Assembly: GCF_003324525.1 (NCBI RefSeq)
Contig: NZ_QGDC01000004.1
Location: 248,001-312,000 of the forward strand
Length of the DNA stretch: 64,000 bases
Source: Mucilaginibacter hurinus
Lineage (GTDB): Bacteria; Bacteroidota; Bacteroidia; Sphingobacteriales; Sphingobacteriaceae
Reading direction: 5' to 3'
Positions within the stretch are counted from its first letter, which is position 1. Every line of letters starts with the position of its first letter. The notes beneath the pieces were generated by a model. That model worked only from the letters and a program-made list of their open reading frames with translations. It did no database searches and was not told the origin of the DNA. A program made the position numbers and the translations under genes. This document shows, in pieces, positions 1 to 8,969 of this stretch.

Positions 1-812
1 TGTACAAGGGTTTACAAACCATAACCGCTAACCTTGACCGGCAAATAACTAAAGGTGACATTAGCGAACAAGAAAAAAATAACGCTTTAACCAATATTAC
101 CACTTACACTGATTTGTATACCGGGGCTGCTAATGCCGACCTGGTTATTGAAGCGGCTACCGAAAACAAAGAAACCAAACTAAACCTGTTTAAACAATTA
201 AGCGGGGTATGCGGCGAGAAAACGATACTGGCATCAAATACATCGTCCATATCTATAACACAAATAGCTGCCATAACTAAAAACCCCGGCAATGTTATAG
301 GGATGCACTTTATGAACCCGGTACCGGTAATGAAACTGGTAGAGGTGATACGCGGCTATGCCACAACTGATGAGGTAAATACCACTATAATCTCGCTGGC
401 TAAACAACTGGATAAAATACCGGTTGAAGTGAGTGATTACCCCGGCTTTATCGCAAACAGGATACTAATGCCCATGATAAATGAGGCGGTTTACAGTTTA
501 TTTGAAGGCGTTGCCGGCGTGCAGGAGATAGATACGGTAATGAAACTTGGTATGGCCCACCCCATGGGACCGCTACAATTAGCCGATTTTATCGGTCTTG
601 ACGTTTGCCTGGCCATATTAAACGTATTGCACAGTGGTTTCGGCAATCCGAAATATGCACCCTGCCCCTTGCTTGTGAATATGGTTGCCGCCGGACATAC
701 CGGGATTAAATCGGGCAGTGGATTTTACAAGTATAAAAAAGGCAGTAAAGACTTGGTTGTTGCTGATAAGTTTAACCTAATGGATGACAAGAACCTGGCT
801 AAGCCCAAATAA
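1..812 (+). CDS. hbd: 3-hydroxybutyryl-CoA dehydrogenase, 5' truncated by window edge
   Basis: The frame is open from base 3 with no stop, so the gene starts upstream of the window; about 269 residues are visible of a family length near 285-300. The missing part is the start of the Rossmann fold with its GxGxxG nucleotide loop. Visible family motifs are VIEAATENKETK, SNTSSISIT, HFMNPVPVMKLVEVI, YPGFIANRILMPMINEA and HPMGPLQLADFIGLD, the last two from the C-terminal dimerisation/catalytic domain. The enzyme interconverts 3-hydroxyacyl-CoA and 3-ketoacyl-CoA with NAD(P), in fatty-acid/butanoate metabolism in the cytoplasm. A TTG at 114 is only an internal codon. Family is certain; exact chain-length preference is not. 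Confidence 0.9.
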   Translation, partial: YKGLQTITANLDRQITKGDISEQEKNNALTNITTYTDLYTGAANADLVIEAATENKETKLNLFKQLSGVCGEKTILASNTSSISITQIAAITKNPGNVIGMHFMNPVPVMKLVEVIRGYATTDEVNTTIISLAKQLDKIPVEVSDYPGFIANRILMPMINEAVYSLFEGVAGVQEIDTVMKLGMAHPMGPLQLADFIGLDVCLAILNVLHSGFGNPKYAPCPLLVNMVAAGHTGIKSGSGFYKYKKGSKDLVVADKFNLMDDKNLAKPK

Positions 813-849
813 TCCAGTAGGGGGTATTAAAAGAGAGCCCCGTGTGGTC

Positions 850-1329
850 TTAGTAGTATCTAATACTCGGATCAATTGTCACAGAAACACCATTATAACT
901 GTAAGCTGAAAACCAACCATTTAACAAATCATTAGGCAAAGACACGATGTGATCAGAGTATGTTGTTTCTACGTTACTTACGTTAGAATTCGCCGGTATT
1001 GTCCACACAACATCGTCAGTGCTGTTAGCGGTTACTTGTATCGTATAACCTGCGGAAAAACTGACAGGAATTGTTAATGGCGTAGAACCAAAATCCTCAG
1101 TAATGTTGATATATGAATAATAGCGATATGACGATCCCGGCACTAAAACGTCTTGGTGAACAGATATTCTCACGGTGTAATAATTAACCATTTGAATTTT
1201 TTTTGGTTTCCACTTGGAGGCATCGTATAGATCGGACATCTTAATCAAAGAAACTTTAGCATTCGCAACCGATGGAAGTGCTAGCGCAATCAACAGTGCA
1301 CACAGCAACACTTTTTTAAGTGCTTTCAT
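850..1329 (-). CDS. Small secreted protein of unknown function
   Basis: Not recognised. The 159-residue product begins with a clear Sec signal peptide (MKALKKVLLCALLIALALPSVANA, cleavage after ANA near residue 24) and no lipobox cysteine, so it is probably periplasmic or released. The mature part is about 135 residues, rich in Ser, Thr, Tyr and Val, with alternating polar and hydrophobic residues suggesting a beta-sandwich. It ends convergently 37 bp from the dehydrogenase and lies downstream of argS on the same strand, 160 bp apart, so it probably has its own promoter in that AT-rich gap. Confidence 0.7.
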   Translation of the reverse strand: MKALKKVLLCALLIALALPSVANAKVSLIKMSDLYDASKWKPKKIQMVNYYTVRISVHQDVLVPGSSYRYYSYINITEDFGSTPLTIPVSFSAGYTIQVTANSTDDVVWTIPANSNVSNVETTYSDHIVSLPNDLLNGWFSAYSYNGVSVTIDPSIRYY

Positions 1330-1489
1330 AGGATAAAGGATTAAGTTAAATTTAAGGTTAATTATCCCAAATATAAAAAAATCCCAATAATAAATTTAAA
1401 TAGAACTATCTAAAGAAATATCGTAATGCTGTAGCGTGTTGTTGCGGTCGTGACTTCACTTGTTATAAATTATTAGAGCTTTGGTAGCC

Positions 1490-3253
1490 TTACATCCGCT
1501 CCGGCACCATAATACCCAGCAAGCCCATTCCTTTCTTTATCACTTTGGCTGATGCAGCAGCTAATTGCAGCCTGAATTGCTTTAAAGTTTCATCTTCGGC
1601 CTGAAGTATCGACTTCTCGTGATAAAATTTATTGAACAACTTAGCCAGATCATAAACGTAATTGGCAATTACCGCCGGTGTGTATCCTGCCGCGGCCTCT
1701 TGGATAACTTCAGGGAAACGGTTAAGCACCACAATTAAATCACGCTCAACACCTGCAAGTTCTACAATTTCCACCCGTTTGTTTTCAGCGTCCACCCTGT
1801 TTAATACTGAGCGGATACGCGCGTGCGTGTACTGTATAAACGGTCCGGTGTGCCCCTGAAAGTCAACCGACTCGTTCGGGTCAAATAATAACCGCTTTTT
1901 AGGGTCTACCTTTAGCAGGAAAAACTTTAAAGCTCCCATACCGATAGTCTTATACAACATTTGCTTCTCCTCGTCACTAAAGCCATCTACCTTACCCAGT
2001 TCCTCGGTACGCTCCCTGGCCGTCTGCACCATTTCCGCCATCAGGTCATCCGCATCAACTACTGTACCCTCGCGCGATTTCATTTTGCCCGACGGCAAGT
2101 CGACCATGCCGTAAGATAAATGGAACAAACCATCGGCACCAGCTTTACCCAACTTTTGCAGGATCAGGAATAATACTTTAAAATGGTAATCCTGCTCGTT
2201 CCCTACCACATAAATAGATTTATCCATGCGGAAGTCATTATACTTTAACTGTGCAGTGCCCATGTCCTGGGTAATATAAACAGAAGTTCCGTCTGAGCGT
2301 AATACTAGCTTCTGATCAAGGCCATCAGCCGTCAGGTCAATCCAGACAGAGCCATCCTCCTTTTTAAAGAACACGCCTTTTTCAAGGCCTTCTTCTATAA
2401 TATCTTTACCGAGTAGATAGGTGTTTGATTCATAATAGTATTGGTCGAAGTCAACCCCTAATGATTTGTACGTATCAGCAAAGCCGGAGTAAACCCAGCC
2501 GTTCATTGTTTTCCAAAGGCTAATCACGTCGTCGTCGCCCTGCTCCCATTTCAACAGCATCAATTGCGCTTCTCTTATCAAAGAGGCGTTCTTCTTTGCC
2601 TCATCTTCGGTTTGCCCGTCTGCTTTTAATTGTTCTATTTGCTTTTTGTATTCTTTATCAAATATCACATAATACTTACCCACGAGGTGGTCGCCCTTTA
2701 TGCCGGTTGATTCAGGCGTTTCTCCATTGCCCCATTTTTGCCAGGCAAGCATTGATTTGCAAATATGAATACCCCTGTCATTCACCAGGTTTGCCTTAAC
2801 CACTTCATAACCGGCAGCGGCTAAAATTTGCGCTACCGAATAACCTAAAAGGTTGTTGCGTATGTGGCCCAAGTGCAGGGGCTTGTTGGTGTTAGGTGAT
2901 GAATATTCTACCATTACCCTTTGTCCGTTGGGCGCAAATACGCCAAAGGTGTCAGGTAATATGTGGCTATATAAAGTATTGAGCCAAAAGCTATCGGCTA
3001 AGCAGATATTTAAAAATCCTTTTATTACGTTAAATGCCTCAACATCGGTTACGTTGGCTACAAGATACTCACCTATATCATTACCTGTTTGCTCGGGTGA
3101 TTTTTTTGAAAAACGGGTAAACGGAAAAGTAACAATGGTTAGCTGCCCCTCAAATTCTTTACGGGTCTCTTGCAGGTTGATGTCCGTTTGGGCAATATCG
3201 GTGCCGTATAATTGTTTAACAGCTTTAACTACGGCTTCGGTAATAAAATTCAT
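1490..3253 (-). CDS. argS: Arginyl-tRNA synthetase
   Basis: Class I aminoacyl-tRNA synthetase that charges tRNA-Arg with arginine using ATP; essential and cytoplasmic. The 587-residue protein has the N-terminal Add-1 domain (residues about 1-85), the HIGH signature as HLGHIRNN near residue 125, a KMSKS-like loop GKMKSREGT near residue 395, and the C-terminal DALR anticodon-binding domain ending in the usual PERM. Length is normal for the family. The ATG start at 3253 gives the expected N-terminus. It sits back to back with the arginine deiminase-family gene, separated by 164 bp. Confidence 0.97.
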   Translation of the reverse strand: MNFITEAVVKAVKQLYGTDIAQTDINLQETRKEFEGQLTIVTFPFTRFSKKSPEQTGNDIGEYLVANVTDVEAFNVIKGFLNICLADSFWLNTLYSHILPDTFGVFAPNGQRVMVEYSSPNTNKPLHLGHIRNNLLGYSVAQILAAAGYEVVKANLVNDRGIHICKSMLAWQKWGNGETPESTGIKGDHLVGKYYVIFDKEYKKQIEQLKADGQTEDEAKKNASLIREAQLMLLKWEQGDDDVISLWKTMNGWVYSGFADTYKSLGVDFDQYYYESNTYLLGKDIIEEGLEKGVFFKKEDGSVWIDLTADGLDQKLVLRSDGTSVYITQDMGTAQLKYNDFRMDKSIYVVGNEQDYHFKVLFLILQKLGKAGADGLFHLSYGMVDLPSGKMKSREGTVVDADDLMAEMVQTARERTEELGKVDGFSDEEKQMLYKTIGMGALKFFLLKVDPKKRLLFDPNESVDFQGHTGPFIQYTHARIRSVLNRVDAENKRVEIVELAGVERDLIVVLNRFPEVIQEAAAGYTPAVIANYVYDLAKLFNKFYHEKSILQAEDETLKQFRLQLAAASAKVIKKGMGLLGIMVPERM

Positions 3254-3391
3254 TCGCCAAAATTAATTAAATTGACGGTAGTTAAGTATAAAAATTGGTT
3301 AGCGCTTGCAATTGTTCAACAGCAGTTGGTTACTGTGCCTGCGCCTTACATGCCGTCTAAAACTTATATCTCACATCTCATCACTAATAAT

Positions 3392-3399
3392 TAGATTTG
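3392..3399 (+). promoter_or_regulatory. Candidate -7 promoter element (TAnnTTTG)
   Basis: TAGATTTG matches the Bacteroidota -7 consensus TAnnTTTG and ends 18 bases before the ATG of the arginine deiminase-family gene. No good TTTG -33 partner is visible at the expected spacing, so this is a weak call. Confidence 0.35.
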
Positions 3400-3417
3400 T
3401 TTTACTAACCTCGTATT

Positions 3418-4854
3418 ATGAAGCTGAACGATGAAAACTTTAAGCTGGATGTAACTTCAGAGATAGGTACGCTGCGCGCTGTACTCATCCACAGCCCCGA
3501 CAGCGGACTAGGAAAGGTTGTACCATCAAAAGCCCAGGATTGGCTTTTTGAGGATATTGTACACCTGGATACACTGCGTAAAAAGGAATATGACTATTAT
3601 GTAAAGTTGCTGCTTTACTTTTTAGATCCTGATAAAATAAAAGGGAAATTAAGGCAACTGGAGACTGACAGATCATTTTTTAAACCTGATAATAAAGACT
3701 TTTACGCATCTACCAGGGTGATAGAGCTACAAACCCTGCTTAGTGACATTTTAGAGGAGGATGACATCAGGAAGAAGCTTGCCGCATCTGTTTGCGCCAT
3801 TGAGGGCTGTAATTATCGGCTGCAGTTAAAATTAATAGATACAAACCCTGTTGAGCTGGCCAAAATATTTATATCAGGTGCATTACATAATGATGAAATG
3901 ATATTTGCGCCTATCCCTAACCTTATATTTTCGCGGGATATTGGTATTGCCATTAATAATCACATACTACTTAATAAGCCGGCCAAAAAAGCGCGCTTCC
4001 GCGAAACCTTGCTGATGCGGTATATATTTTTCAATCATCCCCTGTTTTCGCGATACCGTGATAATATTTTAGAGATACCTGAAACGGTACAACATTTTCT
4101 TCGCCCCGGCGAGGATAATGACACCAAAACAACCTTAGAAGGCGGCGACGTAATGGTGGTTAGTCCGCAGCACCTTATAATCGGTTGCAGCGAGCGTACC
4201 AGTACCAGCGGTGCTGACGAAGTTATAAAGCTACTTTTTGAAAATAACGTGGTTAATAAGGTAACGATAATGAAGATACCCCACAAACGCGACTACATGC
4301 ACATTGATACGGTGTTTACGCAGGTTCGACGAGATATGTGGGTACTGCTGCACTCACTGGCGGTATCTGACAAGCCGGCAAAGGAAGCAGGTCCTGCAGC
4401 CTGGTTTGCCGATAAAAAATCAAAGGACAAGCCGGAGATAGTTCAGTTTAGAAAAGGCAAAAAACCCAAAACCTTTAATAACATTGAAGAACTACTTGAC
4501 GATATCAGTGTAAAGGATCTGGGCAGCACTACTAAAACCCGATTTATTTACTCAGGTAATAACACCTTCCCCTATGACGCACGCGAGCAATGGACCGACT
4601 CGTGCAACTTGCTGGCATTAAAGGAAGGAATTGTGGTGGGTTATGACCGTAATGAAAAAACCGTAGAGGCATTTAAAAAGAACGGATTTTCTATTATAAC
4701 GGCTGAGGATTTACTGAACAAGTTTGAAAAGAATGAACTGAACCCCAAAACGCTCACAGATACTTTGATACTTATACCATCAGCCGAACTGTCAAGAGCG
4801 CGTGGCGGTTTTCATTGTATGAGCATGCCGCTCAACAGAGACAAAATACTTTAG
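3418..4854 (+). CDS. Arginine deiminase family protein
   Basis: Member of the guanidino-group modifying (pentein) superfamily. Arginine deiminase converts L-arginine to citrulline and ammonia. Family hallmarks are EGGDVMVV (residues about 240-247, substrate-binding Glu/Asp), the His motif MHIDTVFTQV near 293, and the nucleophile Cys in RGGFHCMSMPLNR near residue 467, close to the C-terminus. At 478 residues it is longer than a classical ArcA (about 410); the extra length includes a charged insert KKSKDKPEIVQFRKGKKPK in the second half. Next gene is ctlX, 133 bp away on the same strand, and a speA-type decarboxylase follows, so a role in arginine breakdown is likely. Whether the reaction is truly deimination of free arginine, rather than another pentein reaction, is inferred. 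Confidence 0.85.
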   Translation: MKLNDENFKLDVTSEIGTLRAVLIHSPDSGLGKVVPSKAQDWLFEDIVHLDTLRKKEYDYYVKLLLYFLDPDKIKGKLRQLETDRSFFKPDNKDFYASTRVIELQTLLSDILEEDDIRKKLAASVCAIEGCNYRLQLKLIDTNPVELAKIFISGALHNDEMIFAPIPNLIFSRDIGIAINNHILLNKPAKKARFRETLLMRYIFFNHPLFSRYRDNILEIPETVQHFLRPGEDNDTKTTLEGGDVMVVSPQHLIIGCSERTSTSGADEVIKLLFENNVVNKVTIMKIPHKRDYMHIDTVFTQVRRDMWVLLHSLAVSDKPAKEAGPAAWFADKKSKDKPEIVQFRKGKKPKTFNNIEELLDDISVKDLGSTTKTRFIYSGNNTFPYDAREQWTDSCNLLALKEGIVVGYDRNEKTVEAFKKNGFSIITAEDLLNKFEKNELNPKTLTDTLILIPSAELSRARGGFHCMSMPLNRDKIL

Positions 4855-4987
4855 TAAGGAGCTCAGATATCACTCAGATATTAGTCGGAATACAGTATGA
4901 CCGACAGCAACATTAGGTTACCAAAATATTGCTTAACTTGATAGTTTTGACGAGGGTTAAGATTTAATTTTAGCGTTTATAATTGAT

Positions 4988-5917
4988 ATGCAAAGCACTT
5001 CCAATATATTAATGGTTAGGCCTGTAAACTTCGGTTTTAACGAAGAAACAGCAGAAAGTAATACCTTTCAAAAGCGTGGGGCGGCACAGCAGGATCTACA
5101 GGTAAAAGCACTGCATGAATTTGACGGTTTCGTACGAATACTCCGCGATAATGGTGTACACGTTACCGTTATAAACGATACGCCCCAACCACACACGCCC
5201 GATTCGATTTTCCCTAACAATTGGGTATCGTTTCATGATGACGGTACCGTATTTATGTATCCGATGCAGGCACCTAACCGCCGGCTTGAGCGGCGCGAGG
5301 ATATTATCCGCAATCTGCAGGGAGAATTCGACATATCGCATGTTGTCGACCTGAGCAGGTTTGAACAAGAAAACAAATTTTTAGAGGGCACCGGCAGCAT
5401 GGTGCTGGACCGGGATAATAAAATAGCTTACGCCTGCATTTCGCCACGCACCAGCGAAGATATACTATCTATATTTTGTGAGCACACTAGCTACAGCCCT
5501 GTATTATTTCATGCAGTTGACGAAAAAGCCGTCCCTATTTACCATACCAATGTATTAATGGCAGTTGCAGAAAAATATACGGTTATTTGTTTAAACAGCA
5601 TAAATGATATCACTGAAAAGGAAAATGTTATTCGTTCACTTACATTAAGCAATAAAGAAATTATCGATATTAATTTTGAGCAGATGAACCGCTTTGCCGG
5701 TAATATGCTTGAAGTTAAAAATCAAACGGGCGAAAGCTTAATACTGATGTCAAAAAGTGCATGGGAATCTCTTGATCAAGCTCAACGCGCTATCCTTTTA
5801 AAATATAGCAAACCTGTTTACGCAAATATTGAAACGATTGAAACAATAGGCGGCGGAAGTGCCAGGTGCATGATGGCGGAAGTGCATCTCCCCTGCAAAA
5901 AAAATAGGTTGACCTGA
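4988..5917 (+). CDS. ctlX: Citrulline utilization hydrolase, CtlX type
   Basis: Pentein-fold amidinotransferase-like protein of 309 residues, typical for CtlX. The N-terminal MVRPVNFGFNEETAESN, the central SIFPNNWVSFHDDGTVFMYP (residues about 74-93) with NRRLERR behind it, and the catalytic Cys in GGGSARCMMAEVHLP (about residue 296) are family hallmarks. CtlX of Francisella is a citrulline ureidase that releases ornithine, ammonia and CO2. With the upstream arginine deiminase-family protein it could complete arginine to citrulline to ornithine without carbamoyl phosphate. Cytoplasmic; no signal peptide. Confidence 0.88.
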   Translation: MQSTSNILMVRPVNFGFNEETAESNTFQKRGAAQQDLQVKALHEFDGFVRILRDNGVHVTVINDTPQPHTPDSIFPNNWVSFHDDGTVFMYPMQAPNRRLERREDIIRNLQGEFDISHVVDLSRFEQENKFLEGTGSMVLDRDNKIAYACISPRTSEDILSIFCEHTSYSPVLFHAVDEKAVPIYHTNVLMAVAEKYTVICLNSINDITEKENVIRSLTLSNKEIIDINFEQMNRFAGNMLEVKNQTGESLILMSKSAWESLDQAQRAILLKYSKPVYANIETIETIGGGSARCMMAEVHLPCKKNRLT

Positions 5918-5977
5918 CTTTGCTATTATCTAAAAGCTGCACTGTACCTGTTTAGATTGACCGGAATGAGTTCAATA

Positions 5978-6388
5978 TTATTCGCCTGTGCTACTGAACT
6001 CATAGGTATGTATATATGGGGCGCCATTACCTGGTATGCTCCAGGTAGTACGCAACGTGTACTTTACATTTTTTTGCCTGCGTGTTACAGTAAAACGTTC
6101 GCCTGCAGTTGTAGACTCGTAAAGAATGCTGGATACCAAACCAATATCCACGGTTGCTTCCTCGTTAACAGATATAAACTTTGCATTCCTCCTGTTATAC
6201 ACTGTAAAAATATCCTTGTAATAATCACCGTCCCTATCGTTATCTTTAATTGTTTCAACATTGGTTATAGCTATTTGCACCGAATCAGGATTACCCCCAT
6301 ACCAGATAATTTCCCGCGACGATTTTCGGCATGCTGATATTAAGGCAATTGACAACAGGATGAGCGTGGTGACAGCAATTTTCTTCAT
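5978..6388 (-). CDS. Small lipoprotein of unknown function
   Basis: Not recognised. Starting at the ATG whose complement ends at 6388 gives 136 residues with a lipoprotein signal (MKKIAVTTLILLSIALISAC, lipobox ISAC), followed by a short beta-rich domain. An upstream in-frame start at 6424 would add 12 residues in front of the signal peptide and is less likely. It lies alone on the minus strand between ctlX and the arginine decarboxylase, with no operon partner. Probably inner- or outer-membrane anchored. Confidence 0.7.
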   Translation of the reverse strand: MKKIAVTTLILLSIALISACRKSSREIIWYGGNPDSVQIAITNVETIKDNDRDGDYYKDIFTVYNRRNAKFISVNEEATVDIGLVSSILYESTTAGERFTVTRRQKNVKYTLRTTWSIPGNGAPYIHTYEFSSTGE

Positions 6389-6570
6389 AAAGCCGCAAAG
6401 ATACAAAATCCGAATGTATAACACTTCTAACGTCGTCAGTGACTAAGCGTCACACCAAGTTTTAAATGTCGGGCTAACTTCGAATAAATTACATTGCAAC
6501 TATAAAAATTCTGCTAACAAATGGGGTAAATATCCGTTTAAAAATTACATTTTTGCCAAAATTTTTAAGC

Positions 6571-7965
6571 ATGCAGAGTTACCAGGAATTTCTTGACCTG
6601 AGCGTTGGCTTTCCGCAGGAAGGTTTTGAGATAATAGATGATGAACTATATTTTCATGATCTGAACTTAATGGAGATGATAGAAACGTATGGCACGCCAT
6701 TGCGTTTTACCTATTTGCCCATCATTTCAAAAAAGGTACAGCAAGCTAAACTGCTGTTTCAGCAGGCTATTGTTAAAAACAATTACCGTGGCACTTATAA
6801 ATATTGCTATTGTACCAAAAGTTCGCACTTTAAGCATATTGTTGAAGAAGCTTTAAAAAACGATATTCACCTTGAAACGTCGTCAGCTTTTGATATGCCG
6901 ATGATTGAAGCCCTTGAAAAGAAAGGCACGGTTACCAAAGACATTACAGTAATATGTAATGGTTTTAAAACCTTCCAGTACAAACAATACATTATTGACA
7001 TGCTGCACGATGGTTTTAAAAACATCATCCCGGTACTTGACAATAAAGAAGAATTTAATATTTATGATGACGAGGTGGAAATGGACACGCCATGTAACCT
7101 CGGTATACGTATAGCATCTGAGGAGCAGCCCGACTCGCAGTTTTATACCTCAAGGCTTGGTATACGGATGGAAGACATCATAGACTTTTACCACAATAAA
7201 ATAGAGAAGAACCCTAATTTTAAGGTGAAGCTGCTCCACTTCTTTATTAATTCAGGTATATCTGATACACCATATTATTGGAACGAGCTTGAAAAATATG
7301 TTACGCTGTATTGCAAGTTTAAAAAAATAAACCCCGATCTGGATACATTGGACATAGGCGGCGGCATGCCATTTAAAGACTCGCTGGTATTTGATTTTGA
7401 TTATGAGTACATGATCAACGAAATTGTTAGCCGGATAAAAGAGATATGCGCCGTTAATGACACTATTGAACCGGATATTATTACCGAATTCGGTAAATAC
7501 ACCTGTGCCGAAGCTTCCGGAATATTATATAAGGTAATTGGTCGTAAACAACAAAACGACCGCGAAAAATGGCTGATGCTGGATGGCTCGTTTATTACCA
7601 ACCTGCCTGACGTTTGGGCGCTGAACCAAAAATACATTCTGCTGCCCGTTAATAACTGGGACAGCGAATATGACCGGGTAAACCTTGGCGGCATAACCTG
7701 CGACGGGCAGGACTATTACAACCAGGAAGCACACATGAACAGTGTGTACATGCCTAAAACCCGTAAAGTACAATACTTAGGCTTTTTTAACACCGGCGCA
7801 TACCAGGAAGTACTAAGCGGATATGGTGGTATACACCACTGCCTGCTGCCATCACCCAAACATGTTATCATCCGCCGAAACCGTGATGAAACTTTCAACT
7901 TTGAGGTGTTTGGCGAGGAGCAAAACAGCAAGCAGGTGCTGAAGATACTTGGGTATACTGCGTAA
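6571..7965 (+). CDS. speA: Biosynthetic arginine decarboxylase (PLP-dependent)
   Basis: Converts L-arginine to agmatine and CO2, the first step of agmatine-based polyamine synthesis. The 464-residue protein belongs to the alanine-racemase-fold decarboxylases (group IV): the PLP lysine is in YKYCYCTKSSHF near residue 84, the phosphate-binding glycine loop is DIGGGMPF near residue 265, and a Glu-rich EFGKYTCAEA motif lies at the barrel/beta-domain boundary. The length matches the short Bacteroidota form rather than the roughly 650-residue E. coli SpeA. A TTG six codons upstream at 6553 is possible, but the ATG at 6571 is preferred. Product assignment is by family; related carboxynorspermidine or diaminopimelate decarboxylases are shorter. 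Confidence 0.9.
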   Translation: MQSYQEFLDLSVGFPQEGFEIIDDELYFHDLNLMEMIETYGTPLRFTYLPIISKKVQQAKLLFQQAIVKNNYRGTYKYCYCTKSSHFKHIVEEALKNDIHLETSSAFDMPMIEALEKKGTVTKDITVICNGFKTFQYKQYIIDMLHDGFKNIIPVLDNKEEFNIYDDEVEMDTPCNLGIRIASEEQPDSQFYTSRLGIRMEDIIDFYHNKIEKNPNFKVKLLHFFINSGISDTPYYWNELEKYVTLYCKFKKINPDLDTLDIGGGMPFKDSLVFDFDYEYMINEIVSRIKEICAVNDTIEPDIITEFGKYTCAEASGILYKVIGRKQQNDREKWLMLDGSFITNLPDVWALNQKYILLPVNNWDSEYDRVNLGGITCDGQDYYNQEAHMNSVYMPKTRKVQYLGFFNTGAYQEVLSGYGGIHHCLLPSPKHVIIRRNRDETFNFEVFGEEQNSKQVLKILGYTA

Positions 7966-8171
7966 TTGGTTGATTAGTGATTGGTTGATCAGGGATTAGT
8001 CTGCTGATCTGAATAATTTGCTGAGGTGCGAATTAGTGATTAATACGCTCTTGAGGTGGGTATTGTCCTTTTATCCAAAAAAGTCCTGTTAAAAAAACAG
8101 GCAGGTATATTGGTGTGTATTCAGATTTTTGCCAAAATTTAACCAGCTTTGCTTTAGCAACTTCTACAGCA

Positions 8172-8894
8172 ATGAAAAATCTCCAATATCTTTTATTATT
8201 TTTTGTAATTGTTTCAAGTGCTGCCTTTGCTCAAACGACAAAAAATACAACAGCGTACACTCAAAAGACCCCGTCTTCGGACGGTACGGGTAAATGGTAT
8301 AAAGGCCGTGAAATAGCCCCGTTTATGGATTTTGCCGGCGCGGCATGGCTGGAACGCAATACACGCAACAAGGAAGAAAACACTGACCGCGCAATTGCCA
8401 GGCTGCCCTTACAAAGCAATAGCGTAATAGCCGATATCGGCGCAGGGACAGGCTATTATACATTCCGCATAGCCGACAAAGTGCCTGCCGGACGGGTATA
8501 TGCGGTAGAAATACAGGACGAAGCTCTAGCCTATTTAAAAAACAGAGCGGGTCAACGCAACTTGAAGAATGTGACAGTAATAAAAGGCGCAGACAAGTCG
8601 CCTAACCTGCCGGTAAACGCCATAGACGTAGTTATAATGGTAGACGTTTACCACGAGTTAAGTTACCCATCCGAGATGTTGCAGGCTATACACCGGTCTC
8701 TTAAAGAGGGCGGGAAGCTTGTACTACTTGAGTACCGTGCCGAAGACCCTAAAGTGGCTATAAAGCCCCTGCATAAAATGACGGTAGAGCAAGTAAATAA
8801 AGAGTTGGCAGCCAACAGATTCAAATTAGTGCAAAAAGAGGACTTTCTGCCCATGCAGCACTACTTAGTATATCAAAAGCAAGCTATAAAATAG
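8172..8894 (+). CDS. Class I SAM-dependent methyltransferase with export signal
   Basis: A 240-residue protein with an N-terminal Sec signal peptide (MKNLQYLLLFFVIVSSAAFA, then QTT), then a Rossmann methyltransferase domain: motif I ADIGAGTGYYTFRIA near residue 98, motif II with acidic end AVEIQDE, motif III GADKSPNLP and post-motif YHELSYP. The GTG at 8115 would add 19 residues before the signal peptide and is rejected. The substrate is unknown. A signal peptide on an enzyme needing SAM is odd, although signal-bearing methyltransferases of this kind occur in other Bacteroidota. No operon partner; it is convergent with the pseudouridine synthase. Confidence 0.82.
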   Translation: MKNLQYLLLFFVIVSSAAFAQTTKNTTAYTQKTPSSDGTGKWYKGREIAPFMDFAGAAWLERNTRNKEENTDRAIARLPLQSNSVIADIGAGTGYYTFRIADKVPAGRVYAVEIQDEALAYLKNRAGQRNLKNVTVIKGADKSPNLPVNAIDVVIMVDVYHELSYPSEMLQAIHRSLKEGGKLVLLEYRAEDPKVAIKPLHKMTVEQVNKELAANRFKLVQKEDFLPMQHYLVYQKQAIK

Positions 8895-8969
8895 ACAGCT
8901 ATCTGTTTGCGCCGGATTGGGCGCCGTGCAACTGAGTTTAAATCCGCGACTTTGGGAGCGCTGGTTTGG

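Noticed and set aside
3212..3394. 60-codon plus-strand frame between argS and the deiminase-family gene
   Set aside because: Overlaps the 5' end of argS on the other strand, has no recognisable features, and occupies the divergent promoter region.
7966..8101. Short imperfect tandem repeat (TTGGTTGAT at 7967 and 7981) and a 6-bp hairpin CCTGTT/AACAGG near 8085-8101
   Set aside because: Both are too short or degenerate to support a CRISPR, terminator or regulatory claim; no T-run follows and no matching copies were seen elsewhere.
8909..8930. GCGCC/GGCGC short hairpin between the methyltransferase and pseudouridine synthase genes
   Set aside because: Only a 5-bp stem and no T-run on either side, so not supported as a terminator.
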